This document shows positions 28,420 to 37,489 of a stretch of 64,000 bases of DNA, piece after piece. Source of the stretch: Streptomyces collinus. Lineage in GTDB: Bacteria > Actinomycetota > Actinomycetes > Streptomycetales > Streptomycetaceae. The position numbers and the translations under genes are program-made. The stretch spans positions 6,138,001 to 6,202,000 of the forward strand of contig NZ_CP133771.1 in the NCBI RefSeq assembly GCF_031348265.1, in the 5' to 3' direction. The notes under the pieces were generated by a model. The model saw nothing but the letters and a program-made list of their open reading frames with translations. It was not told where the DNA came from and did not search any database. Each line of letters begins with the position of its first letter. Positions within the stretch are counted from its first letter, which is position 1.

Positions 28420-29418
28420 GTGACCGCACCGATCGAGACCACCGGGGCGGAAGCCGGAGCACAGCCCGAGGCCGTGCTCTCCGGGGTCAAGAAGAGCCAG
28501 ATCGAAGGGCGCTCGCTCAGTCAGATCGCCTGGATGCGCTTCAAGCGGGACAAGGTGGCGATGGCGGGAGGCGTCGTCGTCATCCTGCTCACGCTGATGG
28601 CGGTGTTCTCCAAGCCGATCCAGTGGATCTTCAACCTCGATCCCAACAAGTTCAACCAGGACCTCATCGACCCCGCGCTGCTCGCCCCCAAGGGCGGCTG
28701 GGGAGGCATGAGTTGGGACCACCCGCTCGGCGTGGACCCCCAGTACGGCCGGGACATGCTCGCCCGCATCATCGACGGTTCCTGGGTCTCCCTGCTGGTC
28801 GCGGGCGGCGCCACGCTGCTGTCCGTGTGCATCGGCACCGTGCTCGGTGTCGTCGCCGGCTACTACGGCGGATGGATCGACAGCGTCATCAGCAGGCTGA
28901 TGGACACCTTCCTGGCCTTCCCCCTGCTGCTGTTCGCCATCTCGATCTCCGCCGCGGTGCAGGACGGGTTCTTCGGCCTCGAAGGCCTGCCGCTGCGCAT
29001 CTGCGTGCTGATCTTCGTGATCGGCTTCTTCAGCTGGCCGTACATCGGCCGCATCGTGCGCGCCCAGACGATGACCCTGCGCAAGCGGGAGTTCATCGAG
29101 GCCGCCACGAGCCTCGGGGCGCGCGGTCCGTACGTCCTGTTCCGGGAGCTCCTCCCGAACCTCGTCGCACCGATCCTCGTCTACGCGACGCTGATCATCC
29201 CGACGAACATCCTGTTCGAGGCCGCGCTGAGCTTCCTCGGCGTCGGTATCGCTCCGCCGCAGGCCTCCTGGGGCGGCATGCTCAGCAACGCTGTGGATCT
29301 CTACACGGCTGATCCGCAGTACATGTTCGTGCCCGGACTGGCGATCTTCATCACCGTCCTGGCCTTCAACCTGCTGGGTGACGGGCTGCGTGACGCCCTC
29401 GACCCTCGCAGCAAGTGA
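28420..29418 (+). CDS. Oligopeptide ABC transporter permease, DppC/OppC type
   Basis: Inner-membrane permease of 332 residues. It has an OppC_N-type first segment (SLSQIAWMRFKRDKVAMAGG plus a hydrophobic helix), a periplasmic-side loop, and five more helices. The cytoplasmic EAA loop EAATSLGARGPYVLFRELLPNL contacts the ATPases, and the DGLRDALDPR C-terminus is typical of DppC. The start could be GTG 28342 or GTG 28420; the second has GAGAGGGG upstream at slightly long spacing. It is the first gene of a permease - binding protein - permease - ATPase - ATPase operon. I recall the same order in the S. coelicolor SCO547x-5480 region. Confidence 0.93.
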   Translation: MTAPIETTGAEAGAQPEAVLSGVKKSQIEGRSLSQIAWMRFKRDKVAMAGGVVVILLTLMAVFSKPIQWIFNLDPNKFNQDLIDPALLAPKGGWGGMSWDHPLGVDPQYGRDMLARIIDGSWVSLLVAGGATLLSVCIGTVLGVVAGYYGGWIDSVISRLMDTFLAFPLLLFAISISAAVQDGFFGLEGLPLRICVLIFVIGFFSWPYIGRIVRAQTMTLRKREFIEAATSLGARGPYVLFRELLPNLVAPILVYATLIIPTNILFEAALSFLGVGIAPPQASWGGMLSNAVDLYTADPQYMFVPGLAIFITVLAFNLLGDGLRDALDPRSK

Positions 29419-29444
29419 TCCATCGAATGAGGGGGCTTCCTCAG

Positions 29445-31193
29445 GTGAAGACGAGAAGGGTGACCGCCGGCGTTGCGTCGGTCCTGGCACTGTCGCTGGG
29501 TGCTGCCGCGTGCGGCGGCGGCGGTGACGACAACGACGGGGGAGGCAGCGGCAAGAAGGACGCCGCGCTGAACTCGATCGTCAACGCGTCGGACAAGAAG
29601 GGAGGGACGGCCACGTACGAGCACTCGGACGTGCCGGACTCCCTCGACCCGGGCAACACGTACTACGGCTGGGTCCAGAACTTCTCCCGCCTCTACGGCC
29701 GGACGCTCACCACGTTCAAGCCAGCGGCGGGCAAGGAGGGCCTGGAGGTCGTTCCGGACCTCGCCGAGGGCCTCGGCAAGTCCAGCCCGGACGCCAAGAC
29801 CTGGACGTACAAGCTGCGTGCGGGTGTGAAGTTCCAGGACGGCACCCCGGTGACGTCCAAGGACGTGAAGTACGCCATCGAGCGCTCCAACTTCGCGCCC
29901 GAGGCGCTCTCCAACGGCCCGACCTACTTCAAGGCGTACCTTGAGGGCGGCGACAAGTACAAGGGCCCCTACAAGGACAAGTCCGCCGAGGGCATCAAGT
30001 CCATCGAGACGCCGGACGACCGGACGATCGTCTTCAAGCTGAAGCAGCCGTTCGCCGACTTCGACTACCTGGCGACGTTCTCGCAGACGGCCCCCGTGCC
30101 GAAGGCGAAGGACACCGGTGCGAAGTACGTCCAGGCCATCCAGTCCTCCGGCCCGTACCAGTTCGAGTCCTACGAGGAGGGCCGCGGCGCCACCCTCGTG
30201 CGCAACCCGCAGTGGGACGCCAAGACGGACCCGATCCGCAAGGCCCTGCCGGACAAGATCACGATCAAGTTCAAGGTCAACCCGGTCACGGTCGACAACA
30301 ACCTGATCTCGGACAAGATCACGGCTGACGCGGCCGGCACGGGTGTGCAGCCGCAGACCCAGCCGAAGGTGCTGCGCGGCAAGCTCGCCGACCAGACCGA
30401 CAGCTCCTACGCGGGCGCGACGCAGTACATCGCGCTCAACGTGAACGTGAAGCCGTTCGACAACGCCGACTGCCGCAAGGCCGTGCAGTGGGGCCTCGAC
30501 AAGCAGTCGGTGCTCGACGCCATGGGCGGTTCCCCGAAGGGCGACGTGGCGACCACGCTGCTGCCGCCGTCGGTGAACGGCTACACCAAGTTCGACACCT
30601 ACGCGACCGAGGGTCACAAGGGTGACGTCGCCAAGGCCAAGGCGGCGCTGAAGGCGTGCGGCAAGCCGAACGGCTTCAACACGATCCTGACGGCCCGCTC
30701 CGACCGCCCCGCCGAGATCGCGGCGGCGACCGCCACCCAGGCGTCGCTGAAGAAGATCGGCATCAACGTCGAGATCAAGCAGTTCCCCTCCGGCAAGTAC
30801 TTCTCCAACTTCGCCGGTGTCCCGAGCTACGTCCACGACAACAAGCTCGGCATGCTCTCGATGGCGTGGGGCGCCGACTGGCCGACCGGCTACGGCTTCC
30901 TCGACCAGATCGTCAACGGCGCTGCCATCAAGCCCTCGGGCGGCAACAACCTGATGGAGCTGGACGACCCGAAGATCAACAAGGCCCTGACGGACGCGAT
31001 CGCCAACACCGACGACGCGGCCCGCACCAAGGCCTGGGGTGAAATCGACAAGATGGTGCTCGACAACGCCTCGGTCGTCCCGCTGATCTACCGCAAGAAC
31101 CTGCTGCTCCGGCCGACGTCCGCGACGAACGTCACGGTCACGCAGGCCTACCTCGGCATGTACGACTACCTGCTGATGAGCTCCTCGAAGTAA
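29445..31193 (+). CDS. Oligopeptide ABC transporter substrate-binding lipoprotein (SBP_bac_5)
   Basis: 582-residue lipoprotein that captures peptides or similar ligands outside the cell. The signal peptide ends at lipobox AAAC, followed by a Gly/Asp/Ser linker. The family 5 fold is visible from the N-terminal SLDPGNTYYGWV and WTYKLRAGVKFQDGTPVTSKDVKYAIER signature to ADWPTGYGFLDQIVNG and the C-terminal YLGMYDYLLM. GTG 29445 gives the cleanest signal peptide; ATG 29427 is an alternative. It lies 26 bases after the first permease. The ligand is unknown; related streptomycete systems (BldK) import signalling oligopeptides. Confidence 0.94.
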   Translation: MKTRRVTAGVASVLALSLGAAACGGGGDDNDGGGSGKKDAALNSIVNASDKKGGTATYEHSDVPDSLDPGNTYYGWVQNFSRLYGRTLTTFKPAAGKEGLEVVPDLAEGLGKSSPDAKTWTYKLRAGVKFQDGTPVTSKDVKYAIERSNFAPEALSNGPTYFKAYLEGGDKYKGPYKDKSAEGIKSIETPDDRTIVFKLKQPFADFDYLATFSQTAPVPKAKDTGAKYVQAIQSSGPYQFESYEEGRGATLVRNPQWDAKTDPIRKALPDKITIKFKVNPVTVDNNLISDKITADAAGTGVQPQTQPKVLRGKLADQTDSSYAGATQYIALNVNVKPFDNADCRKAVQWGLDKQSVLDAMGGSPKGDVATTLLPPSVNGYTKFDTYATEGHKGDVAKAKAALKACGKPNGFNTILTARSDRPAEIAAATATQASLKKIGINVEIKQFPSGKYFSNFAGVPSYVHDNKLGMLSMAWGADWPTGYGFLDQIVNGAAIKPSGGNNLMELDDPKINKALTDAIANTDDAARTKAWGEIDKMVLDNASVVPLIYRKNLLLRPTSATNVTVTQAYLGMYDYLLMSSSK

Positions 31194-31236
31194 GTCAGCA
31201 GGCCGGATCCTTTCGAAAGGCAGGTGAAGGCACCGG

Positions 31237-32295
31237 GTGGCCGCGGCGGACGACCCCGCCGCGGCCACCCGGGGCCGTACAGCTGTGGCTGCGTACATCC
31301 TCCGACGCGTCATGGGCGCCGTGCTGTTGCTGCTGGTGGTCAGCGCAGTCACTTTCGCCATCTTCTTCCTGGTGCCCCGCCTCGGGGGCCAGACGGCCGA
31401 CCAGTTGGCCACCCAGTACGTCGGCAAGGACGCGAACCCCGAGTCCGTCGCCGCGATCAAGCAGAACCTGGGGCTGGATCTGCCCGTCTACGAGCAGTAC
31501 TGGAACTTCATCAAGGGCATCGTGGTGGGCGCCGACTACAAGTTCGGGCCTGACGCGACGCACTGCGACGCACCCTGCTTCGGGTACTCCTTCAAGAACC
31601 ACGTCGAGGTGTGGCCCCAGCTCCTGGAGCGGATCCCCGTCTCCCTTTCGCTGGCCGTCGGTGCCGCGGTGATCTGGGTGGTCTTCGGTGTCCTGACCGG
31701 CGTTGTCTCGGCGCTGCGCAAGGGCAAGCCGATCGACCGCGCCGCCATGTTCATCGCCCTCGCCGGCGTCTCGCTCCCGATCTTCTTCACCGGCCAGATC
31801 CTGCTCGCGCTCTTCGTCTACGAGATCCCGATCTGGGACAGCGTCGACTACGTCCCGTTCACCGAGAACCCCGCCGACTGGGCCTGGCACCTGGTGCTGC
31901 CCTGGGTCAGCCTCGCCTTCCTCTTCTCCGCGCTCTACGCCCGGCTCACCCGGGCGGGCATGCTGGAGACGATGAGCGAGGACTACATCAGAACGGCCAG
32001 GGCCAAGGGCCTGACGGAGACCACGGTCGTGGCCAAGCACGGCCTGCGCTCCGCGCTCACCCCGATCGTCACGATCTTCGGCATGGACTTCGGCATCCTC
32101 ATCGGCTCCGCGGTGCTCACGGAGACCGTCTTCTCGCTCCAGGGCATCGGTGCCTACGCCATCCAGTCCATCCAGACGAACGACCTGCCGATCATCATGG
32201 GCGTGACCATGGTCGCCGCGTTCTTCATCGTCTTCTGCAATCTGATCGTCGACCTGGTGTACGCAGCCATCGACCCCCGGGTGAGGTACTCGTGA
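31237..32295 (+). CDS. Oligopeptide ABC transporter permease, DppB/OppB type
   Basis: 352-residue membrane protein. The N-terminal AAYILRRVMGAVLLLLVVSAVTF helix, large extracytoplasmic loop with two Cys (THCDAPCFGYSF), six predicted helices and the EAA-loop DYIRTARAKGLTETTVVAKHGLRSAL identify a DppB-type permease. It ends with the standard YAAIDPRVRYS. GTG 31237 has GAAGG upstream; GTG 31285 (giving VAAYILRR) is the main alternative. Its TGA overlaps the GTG of the next gene (GTGA), indicating coupled translation. The Cys pair may form a disulfide outside the membrane. Confidence 0.93.
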   Translation: MAAADDPAAATRGRTAVAAYILRRVMGAVLLLLVVSAVTFAIFFLVPRLGGQTADQLATQYVGKDANPESVAAIKQNLGLDLPVYEQYWNFIKGIVVGADYKFGPDATHCDAPCFGYSFKNHVEVWPQLLERIPVSLSLAVGAAVIWVVFGVLTGVVSALRKGKPIDRAAMFIALAGVSLPIFFTGQILLALFVYEIPIWDSVDYVPFTENPADWAWHLVLPWVSLAFLFSALYARLTRAGMLETMSEDYIRTARAKGLTETTVVAKHGLRSALTPIVTIFGMDFGILIGSAVLTETVFSLQGIGAYAIQSIQTNDLPIIMGVTMVAAFFIVFCNLIVDLVYAAIDPRVRYS

Positions 32296-33374
32296 GCAAG
32301 CTCGACAAAGCCGCGCTCGGCGAACCGGACTCCACCGCCCCGTCCGTCCCGGACGACGTGTTCCTGTCCGTCCGTGATCTGCGCATCCACTTCGACACCG
32401 ACGACGGCCTGGTCAAGTCCGTCGACGGCGTCAGCTTCGACGTGCGCAAGGGCAAGACCCTGGGCATCGTGGGCGAGTCCGGCTCCGGCAAGTCGGTGAC
32501 CTCGCTCGGCGTGATGGGCCTGCACCGCTCGGCGCGCGCCAAGGTCTCCGGCGAGGTCTGGCTGGACGGCCAGGAGCTGATCGGGGCCGACCCCGACGAC
32601 GTACGGCGGCTGCGCGGCCGGAAGATGGCCATGATCTTCCAGGACCCGCTGTCGGCGATGCACCCCTACTACTCGGTGGGGCACCAGATCGTCGAGGCGT
32701 ACCGCGTCCACCACGACGTCAGCAAGAAGGCCGCCAAGCAGCGGGCGATCGAGATGCTCGACCGCGTCGGCATCCCCGAGCCCGCCAAGCGCGTCGACGG
32801 CTACCCGCACGAGTTCTCCGGCGGTATGCGCCAGCGCGCCATGATCGCCATGTCGCTGGTGAACAACCCCGAGCTGCTCATCGCGGACGAGCCGACCACC
32901 GCCCTGGACGTCACCGTGCAGGCGCAGATCCTCGACCTGATCCGGGACCTGCAGAAGGAGTTCGGCTCCGCGGTCATCATGATCACCCACGACCTGGGCG
33001 TGGTCGCCGAGATGGCCGACGACCTGCTGGTCATGTACGGCGGCCGGTGCGTGGAGCGCGGCCCGGCCGAGGACGTGTTCTCCGAGCCCCGCCACCCCTA
33101 CACCTGGGGCCTGCTCGGCTCGATGCCGCGACTGGACCGCGAGGAGACCGACCGGCTCATCCCGATCAAGGGTGCGCCGCCCTCCCTCATCAACCTCCCG
33201 TCCGGCTGCGCCTTCCACCCGCGCTGCCCGTACGCGGACATCCCGAAGGACAACGTCACCCGCACGGTCCGCCCCGAGCTGACCGAGGTCGGCGGCTCGC
33301 ACTGGGCCGCCTGCCACATGACGCAGGAGCAGCGGGAGCGTATCTGGACCGAAGAGATTGCGCCGAAGCTGTGA
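32292..33374 (+). CDS. Oligopeptide ABC transporter ATP-binding protein, DppD/OppD type
   Basis: 360-residue ATPase. Visible are Walker A GESGSGKS, Q-loop IFQDPLSAMHPYYSVG, ABC signature FSGGMRQRAMIAM, Walker B LLIADEPTTALD and H-loop MITHDLGV. The C-terminal oligo_HPY segment contains PSGCAFHPRCPYA and a further Cys in HWAACHM, the pattern that binds a [4Fe-4S] cluster in some DppD proteins. The start overlaps the preceding stop and the end overlaps the next start (both GTGA), so the three genes are translationally coupled. It pairs with the following ATPase as a heterodimer. Confidence 0.95.
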   Translation: MSKLDKAALGEPDSTAPSVPDDVFLSVRDLRIHFDTDDGLVKSVDGVSFDVRKGKTLGIVGESGSGKSVTSLGVMGLHRSARAKVSGEVWLDGQELIGADPDDVRRLRGRKMAMIFQDPLSAMHPYYSVGHQIVEAYRVHHDVSKKAAKQRAIEMLDRVGIPEPAKRVDGYPHEFSGGMRQRAMIAMSLVNNPELLIADEPTTALDVTVQAQILDLIRDLQKEFGSAVIMITHDLGVVAEMADDLLVMYGGRCVERGPAEDVFSEPRHPYTWGLLGSMPRLDREETDRLIPIKGAPPSLINLPSGCAFHPRCPYADIPKDNVTRTVRPELTEVGGSHWAACHMTQEQRERIWTEEIAPKL

Positions 33375-34504
33375 GCGACGACAAAACGGTGAGCACACCG
33401 GACACGAGCGGGAGCACCCTCACCAAGGGCACCACCGCCGACGGCGAGGTCCTGCTGAAGGTGACCGGCCTTCAGAAGCACTTCCCGATCCGCAAGGGCC
33501 TGCTCCAGCGGCAGACCGGCGCGGTGCGTGCCGTCGACGGCATCGACTTCGAGGTGCGCAAGGGCGAGACGCTCGGCGTCGTCGGTGAGTCGGGCTGCGG
33601 CAAGTCCACCATGGGCCGGCTGATCACCCGCCTGCTCGAACCGACCGGCGGACGGGTCGAGTTCGAGGGCCAGGACATCACGCACCTGAAGACCGGCGAG
33701 CTGCGCCCGATGCGCCGCGACGTGCAGATGATCTTCCAGGACCCGTACTCCTCGCTGAACCCGCGCCACACCATCGGCACGATCGTCAGCGCCCCCTTCC
33801 GGCTCCAGGGCGTCAACCCCGAGGGAGGCGTGAAGAAGGAGGTCCAGCGGCTGCTGTCGGTGGTCGGTCTCAACCCCGAGCACTACAACCGCTACCCGCA
33901 CGAGTTCTCCGGCGGCCAGCGCCAGCGCATCGGCATCGCCCGCGCGCTCGCGCTCAACCCCAAGCTGGTCGTGGCGGACGAGCCGGTCTCCGCGCTGGAC
34001 GTGTCGATCCAGGCGCAGGTGGTGAACCTGCTGGACGACCTCCAGGAGGAGCTGGGCCTGACGTATGTGATCATCGCGCACGACCTGTCGGTGGTCCGGC
34101 ACGTCTCCGACCGGATCGCGGTGATGTACCTCGGCAAGATCGTCGAGCTGGCCGACCGCGACAAGCTGTACAAGTCGCCCATGCACCCGTACTCCAAGGC
34201 GCTGCTGTCGGCCGTGCCGGTCCCGGATCCCAAGCGCCGGGGCGTCAAGAGCGAGCGCATCCTGCTCAAGGGCGACGTGCCCTCGCCGATCGCCCCGCCG
34301 AGCGGCTGCCGCTTCCACACCCGGTGCTGGAAGGCGACGGAGATCTGCAAGACGACCGAGCCGCCGCTCAAGGAGCTGCGGGCCGGGCAGCAGGTCGCCT
34401 GTCACCACCCGGAGAACTTCGAGGACCAGCAGCCGCAGGACACCAAGCTGCTGTCCTCGGCCAAGGAGGCGGCCGGCAACGCCGCCACCCCCGTGGAGAA
34501 GTGA
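33371..34504 (+). CDS. Oligopeptide ABC transporter ATP-binding protein, DppF/OppF type
   Basis: 377-residue ATPase partner of the DppD-type protein. Visible are an N-terminal Ser/Thr-rich extension, LQKHFPIRKGLLQRQ, Walker A GESGCGKST, IFQDPYSSLNPRHTIG, signature FSGGQRQRIGIARAL, Walker B LVVADEPVSALD and H-loop IIAHDLSV. The HPY tail has PSGCRFHTRCWKA. The last 40 residues (QPQDTKLLSSAKEAAGNA...) are an Ala/Gln-rich extension not seen in E. coli DppF. It is the final gene of the operon, followed by a clear hairpin. Confidence 0.95.
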   Translation: MSDDKTVSTPDTSGSTLTKGTTADGEVLLKVTGLQKHFPIRKGLLQRQTGAVRAVDGIDFEVRKGETLGVVGESGCGKSTMGRLITRLLEPTGGRVEFEGQDITHLKTGELRPMRRDVQMIFQDPYSSLNPRHTIGTIVSAPFRLQGVNPEGGVKKEVQRLLSVVGLNPEHYNRYPHEFSGGQRQRIGIARALALNPKLVVADEPVSALDVSIQAQVVNLLDDLQEELGLTYVIIAHDLSVVRHVSDRIAVMYLGKIVELADRDKLYKSPMHPYSKALLSAVPVPDPKRRGVKSERILLKGDVPSPIAPPSGCRFHTRCWKATEICKTTEPPLKELRAGQQVACHHPENFEDQQPQDTKLLSSAKEAAGNAATPVEK

Positions 34505-34512
34505 CCCACCAC

Positions 34513-34546
34513 GAGCCCCCGCCCTCGCACATCAGGGCGGGGGCTC
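34513..34546 (+). terminator. Terminator of the oligopeptide-transporter operon
   Basis: Perfect inverted repeat GAGCCCCCGCCCT (34513-34525) and AGGGCGGGGGCTC (34534-34546), loop 8 bases, starting 9 bases after the stop of the last ATPase gene. Confidence 0.8.
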
Positions 34547-34568
34547 ACCCGTGGGGGAAAATGCCCGT

Positions 34569-35243
34569 GTGCTCCAGCAACTCTTCAGCCCGTCCGTCCA
34601 GCACACGCTCGACCTGATCGGCATCTTCGTCTTCGCGATCTCCGGCGCCCTGCTGGCCGTGCGCAAGAACTTCGACGTGTTCGGCATGGCCGTCCTTGCC
34701 GAGGTCACCGCGCTGGGCGGCGGGCTCTTCCGGGACCTGGTCATCGGAGCCGTACCGCCCGCGGCCTTCACGGACCTGGGGTACTTCCTCACCCCGCTGC
34801 TCGCCACCCTCCTGGTCTTCTTCCTGCATCCCCAGGTCGAGCGCATCCAGGTCGCGGTGAACGTCTTCGACGCGGCCGGCCTCGGCCTGTTCTGCGTCGC
34901 CGGCACGATCAAGGCGTACGAGTACGGGCTCGGCCTGACCGCCTCCGCCGGTCTGGGGCTGACCACCGCCGTGGGCGGCGGCGTGCTGCGGGACGTGCTC
35001 GCCAACGAGGTCCCCTCACTGCTGCGCTGGGACCGGGACCTGTACGCGGTCCCGGCGATCGTGGGCTCCGCCCTGGTCGCCCTGTGCATCCGCTACGACG
35101 TCCTGAACCCGCTCACCAGCTCTCTCGCGGTGATCACCGCCTTCGTACTGCGTCTGCTCGCGATGCGGTACCACTGGCGAGCTCCGCGGGCGTGGCACCG
35201 GCGTTCGACGGTGAGCGAGGAGGAGCAGCCCGTCCTGCCGTGA
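34569..35243 (+). CDS. TRIC/UPF0126-type membrane channel protein
   Basis: 224 residues with seven predicted helices arranged as an inverted repeat of three plus one, as in bacterial trimeric intracellular cation channels. Each repeat carries a glycine-rich motif followed by Arg-Asp: ALGGGLFRDLVIGAVPP and AVGGGVLRDVLANEVPS. FDAAGLGLFCVAGT is also family-typical. Bacterial relatives conduct K+/Na+. GTG 34569 is preferred over GTG 34551. The last 110 bases, encoding a polar tail (WHRRSTVSEEEQ...), overlap the converging esterase gene. Confidence 0.88.
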   Translation: MLQQLFSPSVQHTLDLIGIFVFAISGALLAVRKNFDVFGMAVLAEVTALGGGLFRDLVIGAVPPAAFTDLGYFLTPLLATLLVFFLHPQVERIQVAVNVFDAAGLGLFCVAGTIKAYEYGLGLTASAGLGLTTAVGGGVLRDVLANEVPSLLRWDRDLYAVPAIVGSALVALCIRYDVLNPLTSSLAVITAFVLRLLAMRYHWRAPRAWHRRSTVSEEEQPVLP

Positions 35244-36369
35244 CGGGCCGGGCGCCCATCTGCTGGGTCAGCCAGCGGAACACCGGGACCACCTGCGGCC
35301 GCCACAGCGCCATGTTGTGACCGCCCGCGCTCTTCGGGATGTACACCACGTGCACGGTCGTCGGGGCCTTCGCGGCCTGCTCCAGGGCCACGGCGGCCTC
35401 GTAGCCGTCGTGCGGCTGGCCGGAGAGGTACAGCGCGACGCGCGGCGGGACGGGCGACCTGCGCAGCATCAGATACGGGTTGTTCTCGGTGCGCAGGGCG
35501 GGGCTCTGCGCGGTGAGCGAGTCGCGTTCGCCGATCGGGTCGTTGTAGCCGGACAGGCCGGCGGCCGCCCGGTAGCGGCCGGGGTGGGCGATGGCGAGCC
35601 GGGCCGCGCAGTGCGCCCCGGCCGAGTAGCCGGCGACGGCCCAGCCCCGCGGGGCGGACTGGGCGCGGAAGTTGTCCATGACCATCCTCGGCACGTCGAC
35701 GCTGAGCCAGGTGTCGGCGTTGACCGTGCCCGGGATGTCGGCACAGCCGGTGTCCACCCCGGCCAGCAGGTTGGTGCGGGGCGCGACCAGGATGAACGGG
35801 GCCACCCGGCCGTCACGCATCAGCGGCTCCAACTGCTCGTGCGCGTGCAGCGAGCCGAACCATGCCTTCGCCGAACCGGGGTAGCCGGGCAGCAGTTCCA
35901 CGACCGGGAACCGGTAGTGCCGGTAGGCCGGTTCGCGGTACTGGGGCGGCAGCCAGACGTAGACCTCGGCGTTCACCCCCGACACCCGGCCCCGCAGCTG
36001 GGTCACCCGCACCCCGCCGGCCGCGCTCATCCCGGGTCCGGTGGCCGGCGCGAAGGTCTGCCGCACCTTGGGCAGCTTCGTGAGCGCGATGCCGCCGGTA
36101 CCGTCGGCGCCCAGGTCGGCGGCCTGCTGCACATGGTCGCCGGTGCCGAGCAGGTCGGCCCAGTTGTCGTACAGGTCGTTGGCGTTGTTGACCAGTGTGA
36201 AGACCAGGGCCACGGCCGTCCCCTGCGCGAACAGCAGCATCAGCGCCCGGGCCGCGGTGCGCAGGGCCCGGGGCCCGCGGATGCGCGACCAGAGGACCAG
36301 CGGAGTGACGAGGGCGGCGACGGACAACACGACCAGCGTGCAGAGAAACGGTGTCCCGGTGAGGCTCAT
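35134..36369 (-). CDS. Membrane-anchored esterase-family alpha/beta hydrolase
   Basis: 411 residues. Two N-terminal hydrophobic helices (about 5-27 and 38-60) anchor it; the rest is an esterase D/mycolyltransferase-type alpha/beta hydrolase. Visible are VYVWLPPQYREPAYRHYRFPVVELLPGYPG, nucleophile elbow VAGYSAGAHCA, and GGHNMALWRPQ carrying the catalytic His. It resembles the antigen 85-related esterases of actinobacteria; substrate unknown. ATG 36369 has TAGGGGC upstream; a longer frame exists. The last 36 codons overlap the channel gene on the other strand and encode a Pro/Ala/Arg tail of low conservation. Confidence 0.85.
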   Translation of the reverse strand: MSLTGTPFLCTLVVLSVAALVTPLVLWSRIRGPRALRTAARALMLLFAQGTAVALVFTLVNNANDLYDNWADLLGTGDHVQQAADLGADGTGGIALTKLPKVRQTFAPATGPGMSAAGGVRVTQLRGRVSGVNAEVYVWLPPQYREPAYRHYRFPVVELLPGYPGSAKAWFGSLHAHEQLEPLMRDGRVAPFILVAPRTNLLAGVDTGCADIPGTVNADTWLSVDVPRMVMDNFRAQSAPRGWAVAGYSAGAHCAARLAIAHPGRYRAAAGLSGYNDPIGERDSLTAQSPALRTENNPYLMLRRSPVPPRVALYLSGQPHDGYEAAVALEQAAKAPTTVHVVYIPKSAGGHNMALWRPQVVPVFRWLTQQMGARPVTAGRAAPPRSPSNAGATPAELASGTASRADAVRRR

Positions 36370-36483
36370 GCCCCTACAGAGGCCGGGACCGGTTCCCGGG
36401 TTTACGGACGAGTCGGACACTTACCGAGAAATTGCCCGTGTCTCACCAAGGCGTGACCCGGGCGGCGCCTGGCCAGCGGCAAA

Positions 36484-36499
36484 GCTACCGCTTAGTAGC
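36484..36499. promoter_or_regulatory. Dyad GCTAC-N6-GTAGC upstream of the thioesterase gene
   Basis: Perfect 5-bp inverted repeat with a 6-base centre, 21 bases before the thioesterase ATG and in the gap shared with the divergent esterase. The position suits an operator; TetR-type acyl-CoA regulators often use comparable AT-containing dyads. No cognate regulator is identified. Confidence 0.3.
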
Positions 36500-36520
36500 A
36501 ACATCTTGTACTGTTCAGCC

Positions 36521-37381
36521 ATGTCAGAAGCAGCCACCGCCCCGGCCACCCGGGCCACGATCGGCGACAGCGAGTTCGACCGCGACACCGCGCTCACCCG
36601 CCGCGCACCCGGCGTCTACGACATCGACCTCTCCGCCGGCTGGACGATCATCAGCGCCGTCAACGGCGGCTACCTGCTGGCCGTCCTGGGCCGCGCCCTC
36701 GCGGACGCCCTGCCGCACGCCGACCCCTTCACGATCTCGGCGCACTACCTGACCGCGTCCCAGCCCGGCCCGGCGGTCGTCCGCACGGACGTCGTCCGCA
36801 CCGGCCGCACCCTGTCGACCGGCCAGGCCTCCCTCTTCCAGTACGACGACGAGGGCCGCGAGGTGGAACGCATCCGCGTGCTGGCCTCCTACGGCGACCT
36901 GGACACCCTGCCCGACGACGTCCGTACGACGGCCCGGCCCCCCGCGATCCCGCCCATGGAGCACTGCTTCGGCCCGCAGGACGGGCCCGCCCCCGTCGAC
37001 GGCAGCTCGGCCATCGCGGACCGGCTCATGCTCAAGCTCGACCCCTCGACCCTGGGCTGGGCCCTCGGGCAGCCCTCGGGCAAGGGCGAGATGCGGGCCT
37101 GGTTCGGCCTCGCCGACGGCCGTGAACCCGACCCGCTCTCCCTGCTGCTCGCGGTGGACGCGCTGCCGCCCACCGCCTTCGAGATCGGGCTGAAGGGCTG
37201 GGTCCCCACGGTCGAGCTGACCGTGCACGTGCGCTGCCGTCCGGCGCCGGGTCCCCTGCGGGTGTCGATCACCACGCGCAACCTCGCCGGCGGCTTCCTG
37301 GAGGAGGACGCCGAGGTGTGGGACAGCGCGGACCGGCTGGTCGCGCAGTCCCGGCAGCTGGCGCGGGTCCGGCTGGGCTGA
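36521..37381 (+). CDS. Acyl-CoA thioesterase family protein (double hotdog)
   Basis: 286 residues, cytoplasmic. The N-terminal half has the hotdog pattern GGYLLAVLGRALAD followed by TISAHYLTASQPGPAVVRTDVVRTGRTLSTGQ. The C-terminal half repeats it with TAFEIGLKGWVPTVELTVHVRC and DSADRLVAQSRQLARV. This is the 4HBT_3/TesB-like double-hotdog plan, which hydrolyses acyl-CoA thioesters. The clearest conserved residues are the Asp/Gln positions near STGQASL and QSRQLA. ATG 36521 has no obvious ribosome site, so the transcript may be leaderless. It is divergent from the esterase gene with a dyad upstream. Confidence 0.85.
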   Translation: MSEAATAPATRATIGDSEFDRDTALTRRAPGVYDIDLSAGWTIISAVNGGYLLAVLGRALADALPHADPFTISAHYLTASQPGPAVVRTDVVRTGRTLSTGQASLFQYDDEGREVERIRVLASYGDLDTLPDDVRTTARPPAIPPMEHCFGPQDGPAPVDGSSAIADRLMLKLDPSTLGWALGQPSGKGEMRAWFGLADGREPDPLSLLLAVDALPPTAFEIGLKGWVPTVELTVHVRCRPAPGPLRVSITTRNLAGGFLEEDAEVWDSADRLVAQSRQLARVRLG

Positions 37382-37489
37382 ACTTTGCCCCGCTGACAGG
37401 CGGGTCACAGGGCGGCCCCAAGGGAGGCCTAAGCGGGGTTGGTTGGGTTCTCGCCTCAGGACTTTTCCACCCTCCCTGGAGTGTTTCCC

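Noticed and set aside
29301..31460. 719-codon minus-strand open frame
   Set aside because: It is antisense to the substrate-binding protein gene and composed of Arg/Val/Gly/Leu shadow sequence.
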